Assembly (NCBI GenBank): GCA_038746285.1
Contig: JBCDKT010000007.1
Location: forward strand, 1-64,000
Direction: 5' to 3'
Length of the DNA: 64,000 nucleotides
Source: Bacteroidota bacterium
Lineage (GTDB): Bacteria; Bacteroidota; Rhodothermia; Rhodothermales; JANQRZ01
The position numbers and the translations under genes were made by a program. The notes under the pieces were generated by a model. The model did not search any database. It worked only from the letters and a program-made list of their open reading frames with translations, and was not told where the DNA came from. Below, piece after piece: positions 32,590 through 44,135 of this stretch (positions are counted from its first letter, which is position 1; each line of letters begins with the position of its first letter).

Positions 32590-33476
32590 CAGAACATCAG
32601 CTTCATGCAGAAGACCGAGCCGCCGGCCTTGAGGAACTCGCCGGTGTCTACCTCGATGACCTCGTAGCCGGCCTCGCGCAGCTTCTCGTTCGTCCCGGCG
32701 CAGCCGCGCTGGACGATCACATGCCGGCCGTCGGGCGAGTGGGCGTTGCAGGCGAAGAGGCGGCGGGCCTCGTCCTCCGGGGCCTCGATCACGCGCGCGA
32801 AGTAGTGACGGACTAGGGCGAGGCCGTCGTCGTCGAACGCGCCGGGATAGACGAGCGCCGTGTGCTCGTCGAGCGGGCAGAGGCAGGTGTCGAGGTGGTA
32901 GAAGTCGGGGTCGGTCAGGCGGAGCGCGGCGATCGGGAAGCCGAGGGCGCTCGAGAGGCGCTCGTAGACCTCGGCGTCGGTGCGGTAGCCGTAGCCGCCC
33001 CAGAGGAGGTAGCGGCCGGGGTGCCAGAGCGCGTCGCCCATGCCCTCGAAGTCGCCCGGCAGGTCGGCGTCGAGGCTGTGGACCTCGTAGTCTTCCTCTC
33101 GGAAGAACCCGGCGTAGTGCGCCACCTCGGGCTTGCGCTGGGCCGCGTGCATCCGGCTGAGGACGACGCCGCGCTCGCCGCCGGGGGTCTGGTAGGGGAG
33201 CGTCTGGTTGGCGCAGAAGACCATGTCCGGTAGGTCCGCTGCGCCCTCCACCGTACTCACCTCGACGCCGAGGCCGCCGTAGGCGTCGCGCAGCGCTCCC
33301 CACTCGCGCCGCGCCTGGCCGGCATTGACCGAGCCGACGTTGCCCGCCATGTGGGGGTTGATGACGTAGTCGACGCGGAAGTGCGCAGGCGTGGTCAGCA
33401 GGACGCGGTTGGGGCGCGGGATGGCGGGCAGCGCGTCCAGCGCGGGGAGGGCGTCGGTGACGTGCGTGTGGACCAT
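32586..33476 (-). CDS. Amidinotransferase-superfamily (dimethylargininase-like) enzyme
   Basis: 296 residues with the pentein fold signatures: INPHMAGNVGSVNAGQARREW, DMVFCANQTLPY, FEGMGDALWH (substrate-binding acidic residues), YHLDTCLCPLDEH (catalytic His) and C-terminal GGSVFCMKLMFW (nucleophilic Cys). Members hydrolyse or transfer the guanidino group of arginine derivatives; dimethylarginine dimethylaminohydrolase or ornithine-forming variants are likely. It is translationally coupled to the downstream glycosyltransferase. The exact substrate is uncertain. Confidence 0.9.
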   Translation of the reverse strand: MVHTHVTDALPALDALPAIPRPNRVLLTTPAHFRVDYVINPHMAGNVGSVNAGQARREWGALRDAYGGLGVEVSTVEGAADLPDMVFCANQTLPYQTPGGERGVVLSRMHAAQRKPEVAHYAGFFREEDYEVHSLDADLPGDFEGMGDALWHPGRYLLWGGYGYRTDAEVYERLSSALGFPIAALRLTDPDFYHLDTCLCPLDEHTALVYPGAFDDDGLALVRHYFARVIEAPEDEARRLFACNAHSPDGRHVIVQRGCAGTNEKLREAGYEVIEVDTGEFLKAGGSVFCMKLMFW

Positions 33477-33601
33477 GCGTGTGCGGCGAGAGAGACGGCG
33501 CGGAATCTACGCACGCGGCACGCGCCGCCGGGGCGTCCAACGAAAAACCCCTACCGACCGGAGCCGGCAGGGGCGTGGACAACGCCAGGAGCCTTGCCGA
33601 G

Positions 33602-34570
33602 TCACGCGTCGCCCTGGCTGCGCATCGAGCGCAGGGCCGCGTCCGTCAGAAACACGTCGACCTCGACGCCACCGCGCACCTCGCGCACCTTCACCCGGTC
33701 GAGGGCGTCGAGCATCGCATCGTCCGCCTTGACCGACATCTTCATCGTCGCCACCGTGCCGCGCACGAGGTCGGCCACGTCGGCGGCGTCGGTGCCGGCC
33801 CGCGTCATGCCGGTAGCCTTGAGGCCGACGCCGTCGCGCTCGAACCCGACCGACAGCACGAGGTCGTCCATCATGCGCCCGGTTTGGCCGAAGGGGTTGG
33901 TGTCGTCGCTCGACGGCTCGAAGCCGCGCACAGCGATCCACATGTCGTCGGGAAAGCCGGCCCGCCCGATGAGGGCCATCATCTCGGCATCGCTGCTGAG
34001 CCCGGGCGTGCCGGACTGGATGCGGTCGAGCATGTCGCGGACGCCCGCCGAGGCCGAGGCCACGATCATGTCGTCGTTGACGAGCGCGAAGGCCAGGCCC
34101 CCGTCCTCGCTCTCCAGCGACGTGTAGACCGGCACGCCGGCATAGGTGGAGCGCTCCAGGTCGAGGTCGGGCTGGTCGTCGATGTAGGCGTCGAGGCGGG
34201 CTCGGTCGTAGTCGGCGTAGGCGACAAAGTAGGGAGCGTCGCCCCGGCCGGGGTCGGTGGCAGCGCCGAAGTAGACGCGGTGCAAGTTCTCCTCCGGGTT
34301 GAAGCCCGTGGCGGCGATGAAGTCGTCGAACCGGGCTCCGAGTTCCCCCTGGAGGCGGTCGAGGGATAGCTCGCCGCCCGAGACGAGGTCGAAGGCGTCC
34401 GAGCCACGCGCCTCGTCGAGGTTCATCATCCCGACGGTCTCGACCCCTGCCGGGAGCACGTCGAGCGCGTTGCGGGTCTGGAGCGCGAGGTCGTCGCCGG
34501 GGGCCTGCACGTTCTCGCAGCCGGCAGCGAGAAGCGCAAAGGCAAAGAGGGAGAGGAGGGAGCGTCGCAT
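33602..34570 (-). CDS. Putative lipoprotein of unknown function
   Basis: 322 residues. MRRSLLSLFAFALLAAGCENV is a lipoprotein signal with lipobox LAAGC. The mature protein has LDVLPAGVETVGMMNLDEARGSDAF and further alternating strands reminiscent of DUF3352-type proteins (AFALVNDDMIVASASAGVRDMLDRI, VLSVGFERDGVGLKATG). No catalytic motif was seen. It lies downstream of the ABC exporter genes but is separated by a 166-bp dyad-containing gap. Confidence 0.75.
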   Translation of the reverse strand: MRRSLLSLFAFALLAAGCENVQAPGDDLALQTRNALDVLPAGVETVGMMNLDEARGSDAFDLVSGGELSLDRLQGELGARFDDFIAATGFNPEENLHRVYFGAATDPGRGDAPYFVAYADYDRARLDAYIDDQPDLDLERSTYAGVPVYTSLESEDGGLAFALVNDDMIVASASAGVRDMLDRIQSGTPGLSSDAEMMALIGRAGFPDDMWIAVRGFEPSSDDTNPFGQTGRMMDDLVLSVGFERDGVGLKATGMTRAGTDAADVADLVRGTVATMKMSVKADDAMLDALDRVKVREVRGGVEVDVFLTDAALRSMRSQGDA

Positions 34571-34637
34571 GGAATGGCTGGGTTGGAGGGTACAGCCTCG
34601 TTGTTCGCGTCGCCGGACGGCAAAGTTGCGGCGGTGG

Positions 34638-34735
34638 GGAAAAGAGCGAAAGCGAGGAAGAGCGAAAGCGAGGAAGAATAGCTCCGTGGTGCATGCTGGA
34701 GTGCATCCGCTCTTTCTCTCCTCCGCTCGTCCGCT
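34638..34735 (-). repeat. Purine/pyrimidine dyad after the ABC permease gene
   Basis: On the minus strand GGAGCGGACGAGCGGAGGAG-type sequence is followed by two copies of CTTCCTCGCTTTCGCTCTT. It occupies most of the gap to the lipoprotein gene. Confidence 0.55.
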
Positions 34736-34736
34736 C

Positions 34737-35624
34737 CTAAAAGTCCTTCCGGCGGAAGAGGGCGAAGGCCCCGGCGTAGCAGGCCGCGCCGAAGAGCACC
34801 GACGAGGTCAGCGGCCACCACGACCCGACCGGCTCGCCGCCGGCGAGGCTCCACGTCATCGCCGTGCCGCCGGGGAACTTCGGGAAGACGTGGTAGAGCC
34901 CGACGTAGACCTCGCGCCACGGCTGCCGAAGCTGCGTCATGGCCTCTGGGTTCGTCGCGGCCGTCAGGACGAGCGAGGCCACGATCACCCCGAGCGCCAC
35001 GATGAGCGCGAGGGCGTTGCTCTCGGTCCACACGCTGACAAAGGCCACGACGCCGTAGAGCACGGCGAAGAACGCGAGCACGGTCCCGACCCCGAGCAGG
35101 AAGCCGCCGTTCCAGATCCCGCTCTTGAGCGACATCACGAGCCACACCGCGCCGAGGACGTAGACCACGAGCACCGCCACGACGGCCAGCACGCCCGCCA
35201 GGCGCCCCCCGAGGAGCGTCGTCCGCGAGACCGGTTTCGAGAGCAGGAGGTCCACTTGCCCGCGCTCCATGAGCGACGTCACGAGCGAGCCCGTGGCGAA
35301 GAGCCCGAGCAGGAGCACGACCCAGAACGTGATCCCCGAGACCACCTGCCCGACCGTCACCACGATCTTCTCGAGCGGGTTCTCGCCGAACGGAAGGTTC
35401 TGCACGGTCTCCACCTCGCCCGTCTCGGGGTTCTGGACCTGCACCTCTTCCTCGAGCGGAGCCTCCTGCCCGAAAATCCTCAGCCCGGCGAGGGTGCCGT
35501 CCACGATGTCGAGGTTGAGCGCGAACGTCAGCATCAGCCACACGAACGTCGCCACGCCGAACAGGCCGACGATGATGAATTTGGACCGCAGCTCGCGGAG
35601 GGTCAGCAGGACGATGCCGAGCAT
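34737..35624 (-). CDS. ABC-2-type transporter permease
   Basis: 295 residues from ATG 35624 (MLGIVLLTLRELRSKFIIVGLFG...). An in-frame ATG at 35669 lies in the dyad and adds only low-complexity sequence. Six membrane helices are predicted, for example FIIVGLFGVATFVWLMLTFAL, GITFWVVLLLGLFATGSLV and VAVLVVYVLGAVWLVM, with a periplasmic loop after the first (EVQVQNPETGEVE). It is the membrane half of an exporter whose ATPase gene is just upstream. Substrate unknown. Confidence 0.88.
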   Translation of the reverse strand: MLGIVLLTLRELRSKFIIVGLFGVATFVWLMLTFALNLDIVDGTLAGLRIFGQEAPLEEEVQVQNPETGEVETVQNLPFGENPLEKIVVTVGQVVSGITFWVVLLLGLFATGSLVTSLMERGQVDLLLSKPVSRTTLLGGRLAGVLAVVAVLVVYVLGAVWLVMSLKSGIWNGGFLLGVGTVLAFFAVLYGVVAFVSVWTESNALALIVALGVIVASLVLTAATNPEAMTQLRQPWREVYVGLYHVFPKFPGGTAMTWSLAGGEPVGSWWPLTSSVLFGAACYAGAFALFRRKDF

Positions 35625-35627
35625 AAG

Positions 35628-35697
35628 GGCTGGAGGATAGGAGATGGAGAGTGGAGGACGGAGTGGCAATCATCCATCGTCTACCCTCCATCCTCGC
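35628..35697 (-). repeat. Purine/pyrimidine dyad between ABC ATPase and permease genes
   Basis: On the minus strand GAGGATGGAGGGTAGACGAT (holding the ATPase stop) is followed by CCACTCCGTCCTCCACTCTC and CATCTCCTATCCTCC, then the permease ATG. It is related in words to the element at 17187-17275. Confidence 0.6.
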
Positions 35698-36664
35698 TGT
35701 GCTCAGGCGGAGCGGTTTCAGCAGCCCCAGCGGAGGGTGCTACTACTTCGACGAAGAAGTCCTCCAGGCTCTGCCGGAGCGGCTGCACGGATTCGATCTC
35801 GACGGATGCCGCCCGGAGCGCGTCGAGAGCCGCGTTGAGGGCCGTCCGGTCCTGCACTCCGAGCCGGTAGCGGACGAGGTCGCTCTCGGCGGTCCCGGTC
35901 GCCGGCGCTGAGCTAAAGAGCGCGCGGAGGTCAGGGCCGAGCGTGCCGGGGAGCGGCGTGCAGCGGAGTTCGTAGGTCCGGTCCTGCGCCGTCAGCTCGT
36001 CCACCGAGCCGATCCGGGCGAGCGCGCCGTGCTTCAGGATCGCCACGCGGGTGCAGACCTGCTCGACCTCGCTCAGGAGGTGCGAGTTGAGAAAGATGGT
36101 CGTGCCGCCCGCGCTGATCTCCAGGAGGAGGTCGCGGATCTCGCGGCGGCCGACCGGGTCCACGCCGTCGGTCGGCTCGTCGAGGAAGACGAGGTCGGGG
36201 CTGTTCATGAGGGCCTGGGCGAGGCCGAGGCGCTGCATCATGCCCTTCGAGAAGGTGCGGACGCGCGTGTCGGCCCGCTTCGCCATGCGGACCCGCTCCA
36301 GCAGGGCTGGGATGCGCCGCGCCCGGTCGGTCTCCGCGACCCCGGCCACGCGGGCGTAGTGGTCGAGCGTCTGCGCGGCGGTGAGGTAGGGCGGGAAGCG
36401 GTGGCTCTCGGGCAGAAAGCCGACGGCCTGCCGCGCCTCGGGCGAGAGGATGTCGCGCCCGAAGAGCCGCCCCTCGCCGCCCGACGGCCGGACGATCCCG
36501 AGCAGCAGCTTGACGAGTGTCGTCTTGCCCGCCCCGTTCGGACCGAGGAGGCCGAAAATCTCGCCGCGCTCCACGGTCAGGTCGAGCGGCTGCAGCGCCT
36601 CGACGCCCGCACCGAACAGGCTGCGGTACGTCTTGTGGAGGCCGAGCGTGGAGAGGGCGGACAT
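35681..36664 (-). CDS. ABC transporter ATP-binding protein
   Basis: 327 residues from ATG 36664 (MSALSTLGLHKTYRSLFGAGVEAL...). Walker A is GLLGPNGAGKTTLVKLL, the signature is FSKGMMQRLGLAQAL, Walker B is LVFLDEPTDGVDPVGR, and the H-loop is TTIFLNSHLL. The roughly 90-residue C-terminal extension is typical of ABC-2 exporters. It powers the permease encoded downstream. The leader before its ATG carries the GGACAGAAGAC-type element (36687-36697, plus-strand reading). Confidence 0.93.
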   Translation of the reverse strand: MSALSTLGLHKTYRSLFGAGVEALQPLDLTVERGEIFGLLGPNGAGKTTLVKLLLGIVRPSGGEGRLFGRDILSPEARQAVGFLPESHRFPPYLTAAQTLDHYARVAGVAETDRARRIPALLERVRMAKRADTRVRTFSKGMMQRLGLAQALMNSPDLVFLDEPTDGVDPVGRREIRDLLLEISAGGTTIFLNSHLLSEVEQVCTRVAILKHGALARIGSVDELTAQDRTYELRCTPLPGTLGPDLRALFSSAPATGTAESDLVRYRLGVQDRTALNAALDALRAASVEIESVQPLRQSLEDFFVEVVAPSAGAAETAPPEHSEDGG

Positions 36665-36796
36665 GGGCCGGAAGACAGCGGGCAGTGGACAGAAGACGGG
36701 CAAGCGGTGCCGAGGTTACGCCGCCGCGCCGCAAACCAGCAAGGCGGAGGCGCGGCTTGCCGCACCCCCGCCTGCGAGACTCTGCTGCCGAGCCGG

Positions 36797-37288
36797 TCAG
36801 GCCTCGGCCTTCGGGTTGATCGTGTTCGCCGCGAGGTCGGTCAGCGTCCGGTCGGCGTCGTAGGTCTGGTCGAGCACCTCCTGAAAGAAGCTCGCGTCGT
36901 CGCCGAGCTCTTGCGCGTAGGTGTTGACCGTCCCGAAGCCCGCCAGCTCGTAGTGGAGCATGCGCTGGGCGTGCGTGATGATGCCCGCGTCGAGCACGGC
37001 CCCGGGGGCGTCGTCGTGCTCGCCGACCATGTCCTTGGCCTCTTTGATGAGGCCCTCCATGCCCTTGCACTTGTGGCCAGTCGCCTTCGCGCCGTGCTTC
37101 TCGACGATGGCCTTGATCTGCTGCTGGCGCTGCTGCGCCGCCTGGTGGTGATGGCGAATAGCCGTCTTAAGCGTCTCGTTCGTGGCCGCGTCAATGATGG
37201 CTGGAGCGACGGCCTCGACCTGGCTCTCGGCGCTGTGGAGGTCGCGGAGCTGCTCGATGTAGAGGTCCTTCAGGGTGTTGATGTCCAT
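36797..37288 (-). CDS. DUF892/YciE-type ferritin-like protein
   Basis: 163 residues (MDINTLKDLYIEQLRDLHSAESQVEAV...). The four-helix ferritin-like pattern has conserved Glu and His pairs (LRDLHSAESQ, IRHHHQAAQQR, HDDAPGAVLDAGIITHAQRMLHYELAGFGT). YciE-like proteins are induced by stress; the metal role is unproven. The upstream in-frame extension to 37333 is leader. It stands alone. Confidence 0.9.
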   Translation of the reverse strand: MDINTLKDLYIEQLRDLHSAESQVEAVAPAIIDAATNETLKTAIRHHHQAAQQRQQQIKAIVEKHGAKATGHKCKGMEGLIKEAKDMVGEHDDAPGAVLDAGIITHAQRMLHYELAGFGTVNTYAQELGDDASFFQEVLDQTYDADRTLTDLAANTINPKAEA

Positions 37289-37358
37289 CGGAAGAAGAGG
37301 TGAGATGAGAGAAACGAGAGAGGAGGGAAGCATATGGGTAGCCCCCGCCCCGCGTTCC

Positions 37359-38330
37359 TCACGCTTCGTCTTCCGCCACCCCGTCGGTCACGTCCGGAGC
37401 CGCCTGCTTGAACGAGCGGGCCGGAAGCTCGGTCTCGTTGCGGACGTAGACCGTCCGGCGCGGGAACGGAATCTCGATGCCCTGCTCGTCGAAGCGCCGC
37501 TTGATGAGGGCGCGGAGGGCGCGCTCCGCCGGGAACTGCTCGCCGGGGATGACCTGCACGATGATCCGCGCCTCCACCGACGAATCGCCGAGACTGGTCA
37601 CCGCCTGCACGGTCGGCGCTTCTTCGAGCATGATCTCCTTGTTGCCCTCCTTCGCCGCCCACTCCTGCGCGACCTCGTTGAGGGCGTCCAGGATTTCGTC
37701 CAGGTCTTGCTCGTACGACACCCCGACCGGCACCACCACGCGGGCGAACCCGACGCTCTTGTTGCCGAACGCCCGGAGGTCGCCCGCTGGGATCATCACG
37801 AGCTCGCCGTCGAACTTGCGGATCTTGACGAGCCGCAGGCTGATCGCCTCGACGGTCCCGGTCGTCGGGCCGACCACGACGAGGTCGCCGACGTGGATGA
37901 TGTCGTCGAACAGGAGGAAGACGCCGGAGATGACGTCCTTGACCAGCGTCTGCGCGCCGAAGCCAATCGCGAGGCCCGCGATGCCCGCCCCGGCCAGGAG
38001 TGGCCCGATGTCGAGGCCGATCTCGGAGAGGACCGTGATCGACGCCATCGTCCAGACGACGTAGCGCGTCGCCGACATGATGAGGTTCGAGACCGTGAAG
38101 GCTCGCTGCCGGCGCGGGTCAATCGCCGGGAGGTCCTCGGTCTCTTTGCGCCAGCGCAGCATCAGCTTCCGCACCAGCCCAATGATGAACAGCGCGACCG
38201 CGAGGATGATCACGACACGGAGCGCGGTGACGCCGAGGGCGAGCCAGAACTCGGCTCCGGTCAGGTCTGCGAGGGTGAGCGCGTCTGACGCGTCAGCGTC
38301 CTCGGTGATGACAGTGGTGGTGTCTTGCAT
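37359..38330 (-). CDS. mscS: Small-conductance mechanosensitive channel family protein (MscS-like)
   Basis: 323 residues from ATG 38330. Three membrane helices: ALGVTALRVVIILAVALFIIGLV, TRYVVWTMASITVLSEIGL and the pore helix GIAGLAIGFGAQTLVKDVISGVFLLFDD, the last being the family signature. The cytoplasmic beta domain starts GDLVVVGPTTGTVEAISLRLVKIR, and GIEIPFPRRTVY closes the C-terminal vestibule. It probably releases solutes on hypo-osmotic shock. Confidence 0.92.
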   Translation of the reverse strand: MQDTTTVITEDADASDALTLADLTGAEFWLALGVTALRVVIILAVALFIIGLVRKLMLRWRKETEDLPAIDPRRQRAFTVSNLIMSATRYVVWTMASITVLSEIGLDIGPLLAGAGIAGLAIGFGAQTLVKDVISGVFLLFDDIIHVGDLVVVGPTTGTVEAISLRLVKIRKFDGELVMIPAGDLRAFGNKSVGFARVVVPVGVSYEQDLDEILDALNEVAQEWAAKEGNKEIMLEEAPTVQAVTSLGDSSVEARIIVQVIPGEQFPAERALRALIKRRFDEQGIEIPFPRRTVYVRNETELPARSFKQAAPDVTDGVAEDEA

Positions 38331-38362
38331 GGGGCTGCGTTCGGTGTCCGAAAGGGTAAGGT

Positions 38363-38626
38363 TCAGCGAATTACCTCTGAAAGACGGGACCTGAGTTCCT
38401 CTATGACTGGCGCTGGTTCTGAAACCAGGCCCTCTTCTTCGGCCCAATGAGCTTGGAGGAGGTCGTGTTCGACTTGCTTGAACCGCTTGTATAGCGTGAA
38501 AGGCAAGCCCTCCAGCGCTTCGACATTGAATTCGAGAATCAAAACTAGATCACCGAGCGAGCACGCCCCAGCTTCCTGTTGGGCAAGTGTATCTCGTAGG
38601 CGCTCGACGATGTCCGGGTTAGCCAT
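38363..38626 (-). CDS. Small orphan protein of low GC content
   Basis: 87 residues from ATG 38626 (MANPDIVERLRDTLAQQEAGACSLGDLVLILEFNVEALEGLPFTLYKRFKQVEHDLLQ...). It is predicted mostly helical and acidic. No family recognised. Base composition is clearly lower in GC than pgk and the MscS gene on either side, suggesting a recent arrival. It lies 24 bp downstream of pgk in the same direction. Confidence 0.6.
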   Translation of the reverse strand: MANPDIVERLRDTLAQQEAGACSLGDLVLILEFNVEALEGLPFTLYKRFKQVEHDLLQAHWAEEEGLVSEPAPVIEELRSRLSEVIR

Positions 38627-38650
38627 TTTTGTGAATAGCAATGCCGGACT

Positions 38651-39844
38651 CTATCTATCCGATAGCGCGGCGATACCGGGGAGCTCGTCGCCCTCGATGA
38701 ACTCCAGCATCGCGCCGCCGCCGGTCGAGACGTGGCTGACGGCGTCGGCGTAGCCGCCCTGCGTGACGGCCGCCACGGAGTCGCCGCCGCCGACGAGCGA
38801 GAGCGCGCCGTTGGCCTCGGTCGCCTCGACAATCGCCTCGGCCACGGCGTTTGTGCCGTCGGCGAAGTTCGACATCTCGAAGACGCCCATCGGGCCGTTC
38901 CAGAGGATCGTCTTCGCGCCCTTCAGAATGCTTCGGTACTGCGCCCGCGTGCTCGGCCCGATGTCGAGCGCCATCCCGTCGCGGATCTCGCCGGTCACGA
39001 CGCGCCGCGGGGCGTCGTTGTCGAAGGCGCCCGCGACGACGTGGTCAGCGGGGAGGACGATCTGGTCGCGCGCGCCGTCGTACATCGCGAACGCCTCGTC
39101 GAGCCGGTCGTCTTCGACCTTCGAGTCGCCGACATCGTGGCCGAGGGCTTTGAGGAACGTGTAGCTCATCGCCCCGCCGATCAGCAGGCGGTCGACGCTG
39201 CCAAGCAGCGCCCGGATCACGCCGATCTTGTCCGACACCTTCGCCCCGCCGAGGACGGCGACGAACGGCCGCTCGGGGTCGCCGAGCGCCGCGCCGAGCG
39301 CCTCGACCTCGCGCTGGAGCAGGGTGCCCATCGCCGACTGCCCGACGTGCTCCGTCACCCCGACCGTCGAGGCGTGCGCCCGGTGCGCTGCGCCAAAGGC
39401 GTCGTTGACATAGACCTCGCCGAGCGCGGCGAGCTGCTTCGCAAAGTCGGCGTCGTTGGCGGTCTCGCCCGCATGAAAGCGCGTGTTTTCGAGGAGCACC
39501 ACCGACCCTCGCGACGCCTCCGCGATCACCCGCTCTGCCTCGTCGCCGACGGTCGATTCGGAGAACGCCACCGGCACGTCGATCAGGCCTGCGAGGTGGT
39601 CCGCGACGGGCCGGAGCGAGTAGGCCGGATCGGGCGCGCCCTTCGGCCGGCCGAGGTGGCTCATCAGGATCGCCGTGCCGCCGTCGCCGGTGATGGTGCG
39701 GATCGTCGGGAGCGCGGCGCGGATGCGCGTGTCGTCGGTGATCGTGACGGCGTCGCCGTCTCCATCGAGCGGGACGTTGAAGTCCACGCGGACGAGCACG
39801 CGCCGGCCCGCGAAGTCGAGGGCGTCGAGGGTGAGCTTTGCCAT
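38651..39844 (-). CDS. pgk: Phosphoglycerate kinase
   Basis: This 397-residue glycolytic enzyme transfers phosphate from 1,3-bisphosphoglycerate to ADP. Signatures seen are RRVLVRVDFNVPLDG, LMSHLGRPKG, LLENTRFHAGE, VNDAFGAAHRAHAST, GAMSYTFLKALG and, near the end, LSLVGGGDSVAAV with STGGGAMLEFIEGDELPG. The ATG at 39844 is preceded by a dyad; a longer frame to 39886 only translates that element. It is downstream of gap, forming a glycolytic pair. Confidence 0.97.
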   Translation of the reverse strand: MAKLTLDALDFAGRRVLVRVDFNVPLDGDGDAVTITDDTRIRAALPTIRTITGDGGTAILMSHLGRPKGAPDPAYSLRPVADHLAGLIDVPVAFSESTVGDEAERVIAEASRGSVVLLENTRFHAGETANDADFAKQLAALGEVYVNDAFGAAHRAHASTVGVTEHVGQSAMGTLLQREVEALGAALGDPERPFVAVLGGAKVSDKIGVIRALLGSVDRLLIGGAMSYTFLKALGHDVGDSKVEDDRLDEAFAMYDGARDQIVLPADHVVAGAFDNDAPRRVVTGEIRDGMALDIGPSTRAQYRSILKGAKTILWNGPMGVFEMSNFADGTNAVAEAIVEATEANGALSLVGGGDSVAAVTQGGYADAVSHVSTGGGAMLEFIEGDELPGIAALSDR

Positions 39845-39913
39845 TGGGTGATTGGCTGATTGACTGATTGGGCGATTGACAGTCAATCAGCGAATCACCC
39901 AATCACCCAATCG
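39845..39913 (-). repeat. Purine/pyrimidine-type dyad between gap and pgk
   Basis: On the minus strand GGTGATTGGGTGATTCGCTG is followed by CAATCAGCCAATCACCCA immediately before the pgk ATG, forming a long imperfect hairpin made of GATTG/CAATC units. Confidence 0.7.
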
Positions 39914-39921
39914 GTGAATGA

Positions 39922-41079
<1,158 letters not shown>

Positions 41080-41080
41080 C

Positions 41081-41088
41081 TATCTTTG
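41081..41088 (+). promoter_or_regulatory. -7 box of the TPR membrane protein gene
   Basis: TATCTTTG exactly fits the Bacteroidota TAnnTTTG consensus, 76 bases upstream of the start at 41165, in the divergent spacer with gap. Confidence 0.6.
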
Positions 41089-41164
41089 CGACCTCGCTTC
41101 CGCCTGAAGCCTCGCTCACGTTTCCGCAACCTCGCGGCCCGGCCGCTCCCAGCCTGTGCTCCCT

Positions 41165-41872
41165 ATGTCCTCGATGCTCAAACCCCCGAAGCCTGTCAGC
41201 CGCCGCCAGGAGCTTCGCGAAGACAAGGTCATTACCGCCTACGCGCGGACGATGACGATGGCTGAGGACAATAAGGGGCTGCTCATCGCTGCTGCCGCAG
41301 GCATCGTCGTCATCTTCCTCGGCGTGCTCGGCTTCACGCTCTACCAGGGCGGCCAGAGCGACCGCGCCGACGACGTCCTCGGGGCCATCCTGCCGGCCTA
41401 CGAGAGCGGCTCTTTCCAGGAAGCGCTCGACGGCACGCCGGAGGCGCTGGGCCTGCTCGACATCGCCGATGACTACGCCTCGACCGAGGCCGGCAACCTC
41501 GCCCGGTTCTACGCCGCCGGCGCGCTCTTCGAGCTCGGCCGCTACGACGAGGCCGCCGCGATGTACGCCGACTACAACGGGGCCGACCTCCTCGGGGCGA
41601 GCGCCCTCGCCGGCCAGGCCGCCATCGCCGAGATCAACGGCGACCACGGCGGGGCGGGCAACCTCTACCGCCGCGCGGCTCGGGCCTACGAGAGCGCAGC
41701 GACCGCCCCGGCGTACTACCTCGACGCGGCGCGCAACTTCGAGGCGGCCGGCGACTACGGCGCGGCGCGCGCGGCCTACGAGGCCATCGCCGAGGACTAC
41801 GACAACGCCCCCGAGGCGGCCGACCTCGCGGTCTACACCGCCCGCCTCGACGCGCTGGAGAACGGCGAGTGA
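41165..41872 (+). CDS. Membrane-anchored TPR protein (YfgM-like)
   Basis: 235 residues (MSSMLKPPKPVSRRQELREDKV...). A basic cytoplasmic N-tail precedes one membrane helix (GLLIAAAAGIVVIFLGVLGFTLY). The periplasmic part has about four TPR-like units (AGNLARFYAAGALFELGRYDEAAAMY, YYLDAARNFEAAGDYGAARAAYEAIAEDY). The topology matches YfgM, an ancillary chaperone at the Sec translocon, but the family assignment is by architecture only. It is followed by the NtrC-type regulator after a dyad. Confidence 0.82.
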   Translation: MSSMLKPPKPVSRRQELREDKVITAYARTMTMAEDNKGLLIAAAAGIVVIFLGVLGFTLYQGGQSDRADDVLGAILPAYESGSFQEALDGTPEALGLLDIADDYASTEAGNLARFYAAGALFELGRYDEAAAMYADYNGADLLGASALAGQAAIAEINGDHGGAGNLYRRAARAYESAATAPAYYLDAARNFEAAGDYGAARAAYEAIAEDYDNAPEAADLAVYTARLDALENGE

Positions 41873-41940
41873 CGAAGGGCGCGTGCCGAATGGTTATCAT
41901 TCACCACCCAACAGGACCTCGGCACTCGTAACGCGCCCCT
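41867..41940 (+). repeat. Dyad before the NtrC-type regulator gene
   Basis: GAGTGACGAAGGGCGCGTGC at the end of the TPR gene is partly complementary to CGGCACTCGTAACGCGCCCC just before the regulator ATG at 41947, the same purine-then-pyrimidine layout as elsewhere. Confidence 0.5.
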
Positions 41941-41946
41941 CCCGCC

Positions 41947-43326
<1,380 letters not shown>

Positions 43327-43328
43327 GC

Positions 43329-43424
43329 GTGGAAGAGCGGAAGCAGGGAAGAGGGGAAGAAGGGCACCCCGATGAGGTGGTGGTCTCTCGCCCTCTCGCC
43401 CTCTCGCCCTCTCGCCCCCTCTTG
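43329..43424 (+). repeat. Purine/pyrimidine dyad before the LolD-like gene
   Basis: GGAAGAGCGGAAGCAGGGAA and AAGAGGGGAAGAAGGG are followed by four CTCTCGCCCTCTCGCC-like units. The exact 13-mer GGAAGAGCGGAAG is at 43331-43343. The next gene's start must lie in or beside it, as no ATG is available. Confidence 0.7.
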
Positions 43425-44081
43425 GAGGCCGCCGGCCTCGGCAAGAGCTATCCGACAGCAGCCGGGACGCTCGACGTGCTGCGCGACGTGTCGGTCCGCG
43501 TGGAGGCGGGCGAGGTCGTCGCCGTCGTCGGCGAGAGCGGGACGGGGAAGAGCACGCTGCTACATCTCCTCGGCGCGCTCGACCGGCCCACGACGGGCAC
43601 CGTGCGCTACGACGGCGCCGACATCTTCGCCCAGGACGACGAGGCCCTCGCCGACTTCCGCAACCGCTCAGTCGGGTTCGTCTTCCAGTTCCACCACCTG
43701 CTGCCAGAGTTCTCGGCGCTCGAAAACGTGGCGATGCCGTCGCTCATCCAGGGGCGCTCTGTCGCGCAAGCGGAGCCTCGTGCGACGGAACTGTTGGCCA
43801 TGCTCGGTCTCGCAGCCCGCGCCGACCACAGGCCCGCCCAACTCTCCGGCGGCGAGCAGCAGCGCGTCGCTGTCGCCCGCGCGCTCATGAACAAGCCGAA
43901 GCTCGTCCTCGCCGACGAGCCGACGGGCAACCTCGACACCCACACCGCCGAGCTGCTCCACGACGAGATCGTTCGCCTCGCCCGCGAGCGCACGCAGGCG
44001 TTCGTGATCGTCACCCACAACCCCGCCCTCGCCGACCGCGCCGACCGCGTGCTGAACCTCCGCGAAGGCCGGTTGGGCTGA
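43377..44081 (+). CDS. lolD: LolD-like ABC ATPase
   Basis: About 234 residues. Starts are non-ATG: GTG 43377 (or 43380) gives [33 protein letters not shown] 43329 would add 16 residues. Walker A is [18 protein letters not shown], the Q-loop region is [25 protein letters not shown], the signature is [32 protein letters not shown], and the H-loop is [15 protein letters not shown] is characteristic of LolD, which energises lipoprotein release from the inner membrane, though MacB-type relatives look similar. LolC/LolE genes are not in the window. Confidence 0.88.
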   Translation: MVVSRPLALSPSRPLLEAAGLGKSYPTAAGTLDVLRDVSVRVEAGEVVAVVGESGTGKSTLLHLLGALDRPTTGTVRYDGADIFAQDDEALADFRNRSVGFVFQFHHLLPEFSALENVAMPSLIQGRSVAQAEPRATELLAMLGLAARADHRPAQLSGGEQQRVAVARALMNKPKLVLADEPTGNLDTHTAELLHDEIVRLARERTQAFVIVTHNPALADRADRVLNLREGRLG

Positions 44082-44135
44082 CCTTCGATTTTCCCCACCT
44101 CCTCTCAGCGGAGGGCTCCGAAGACGACGCTCGCC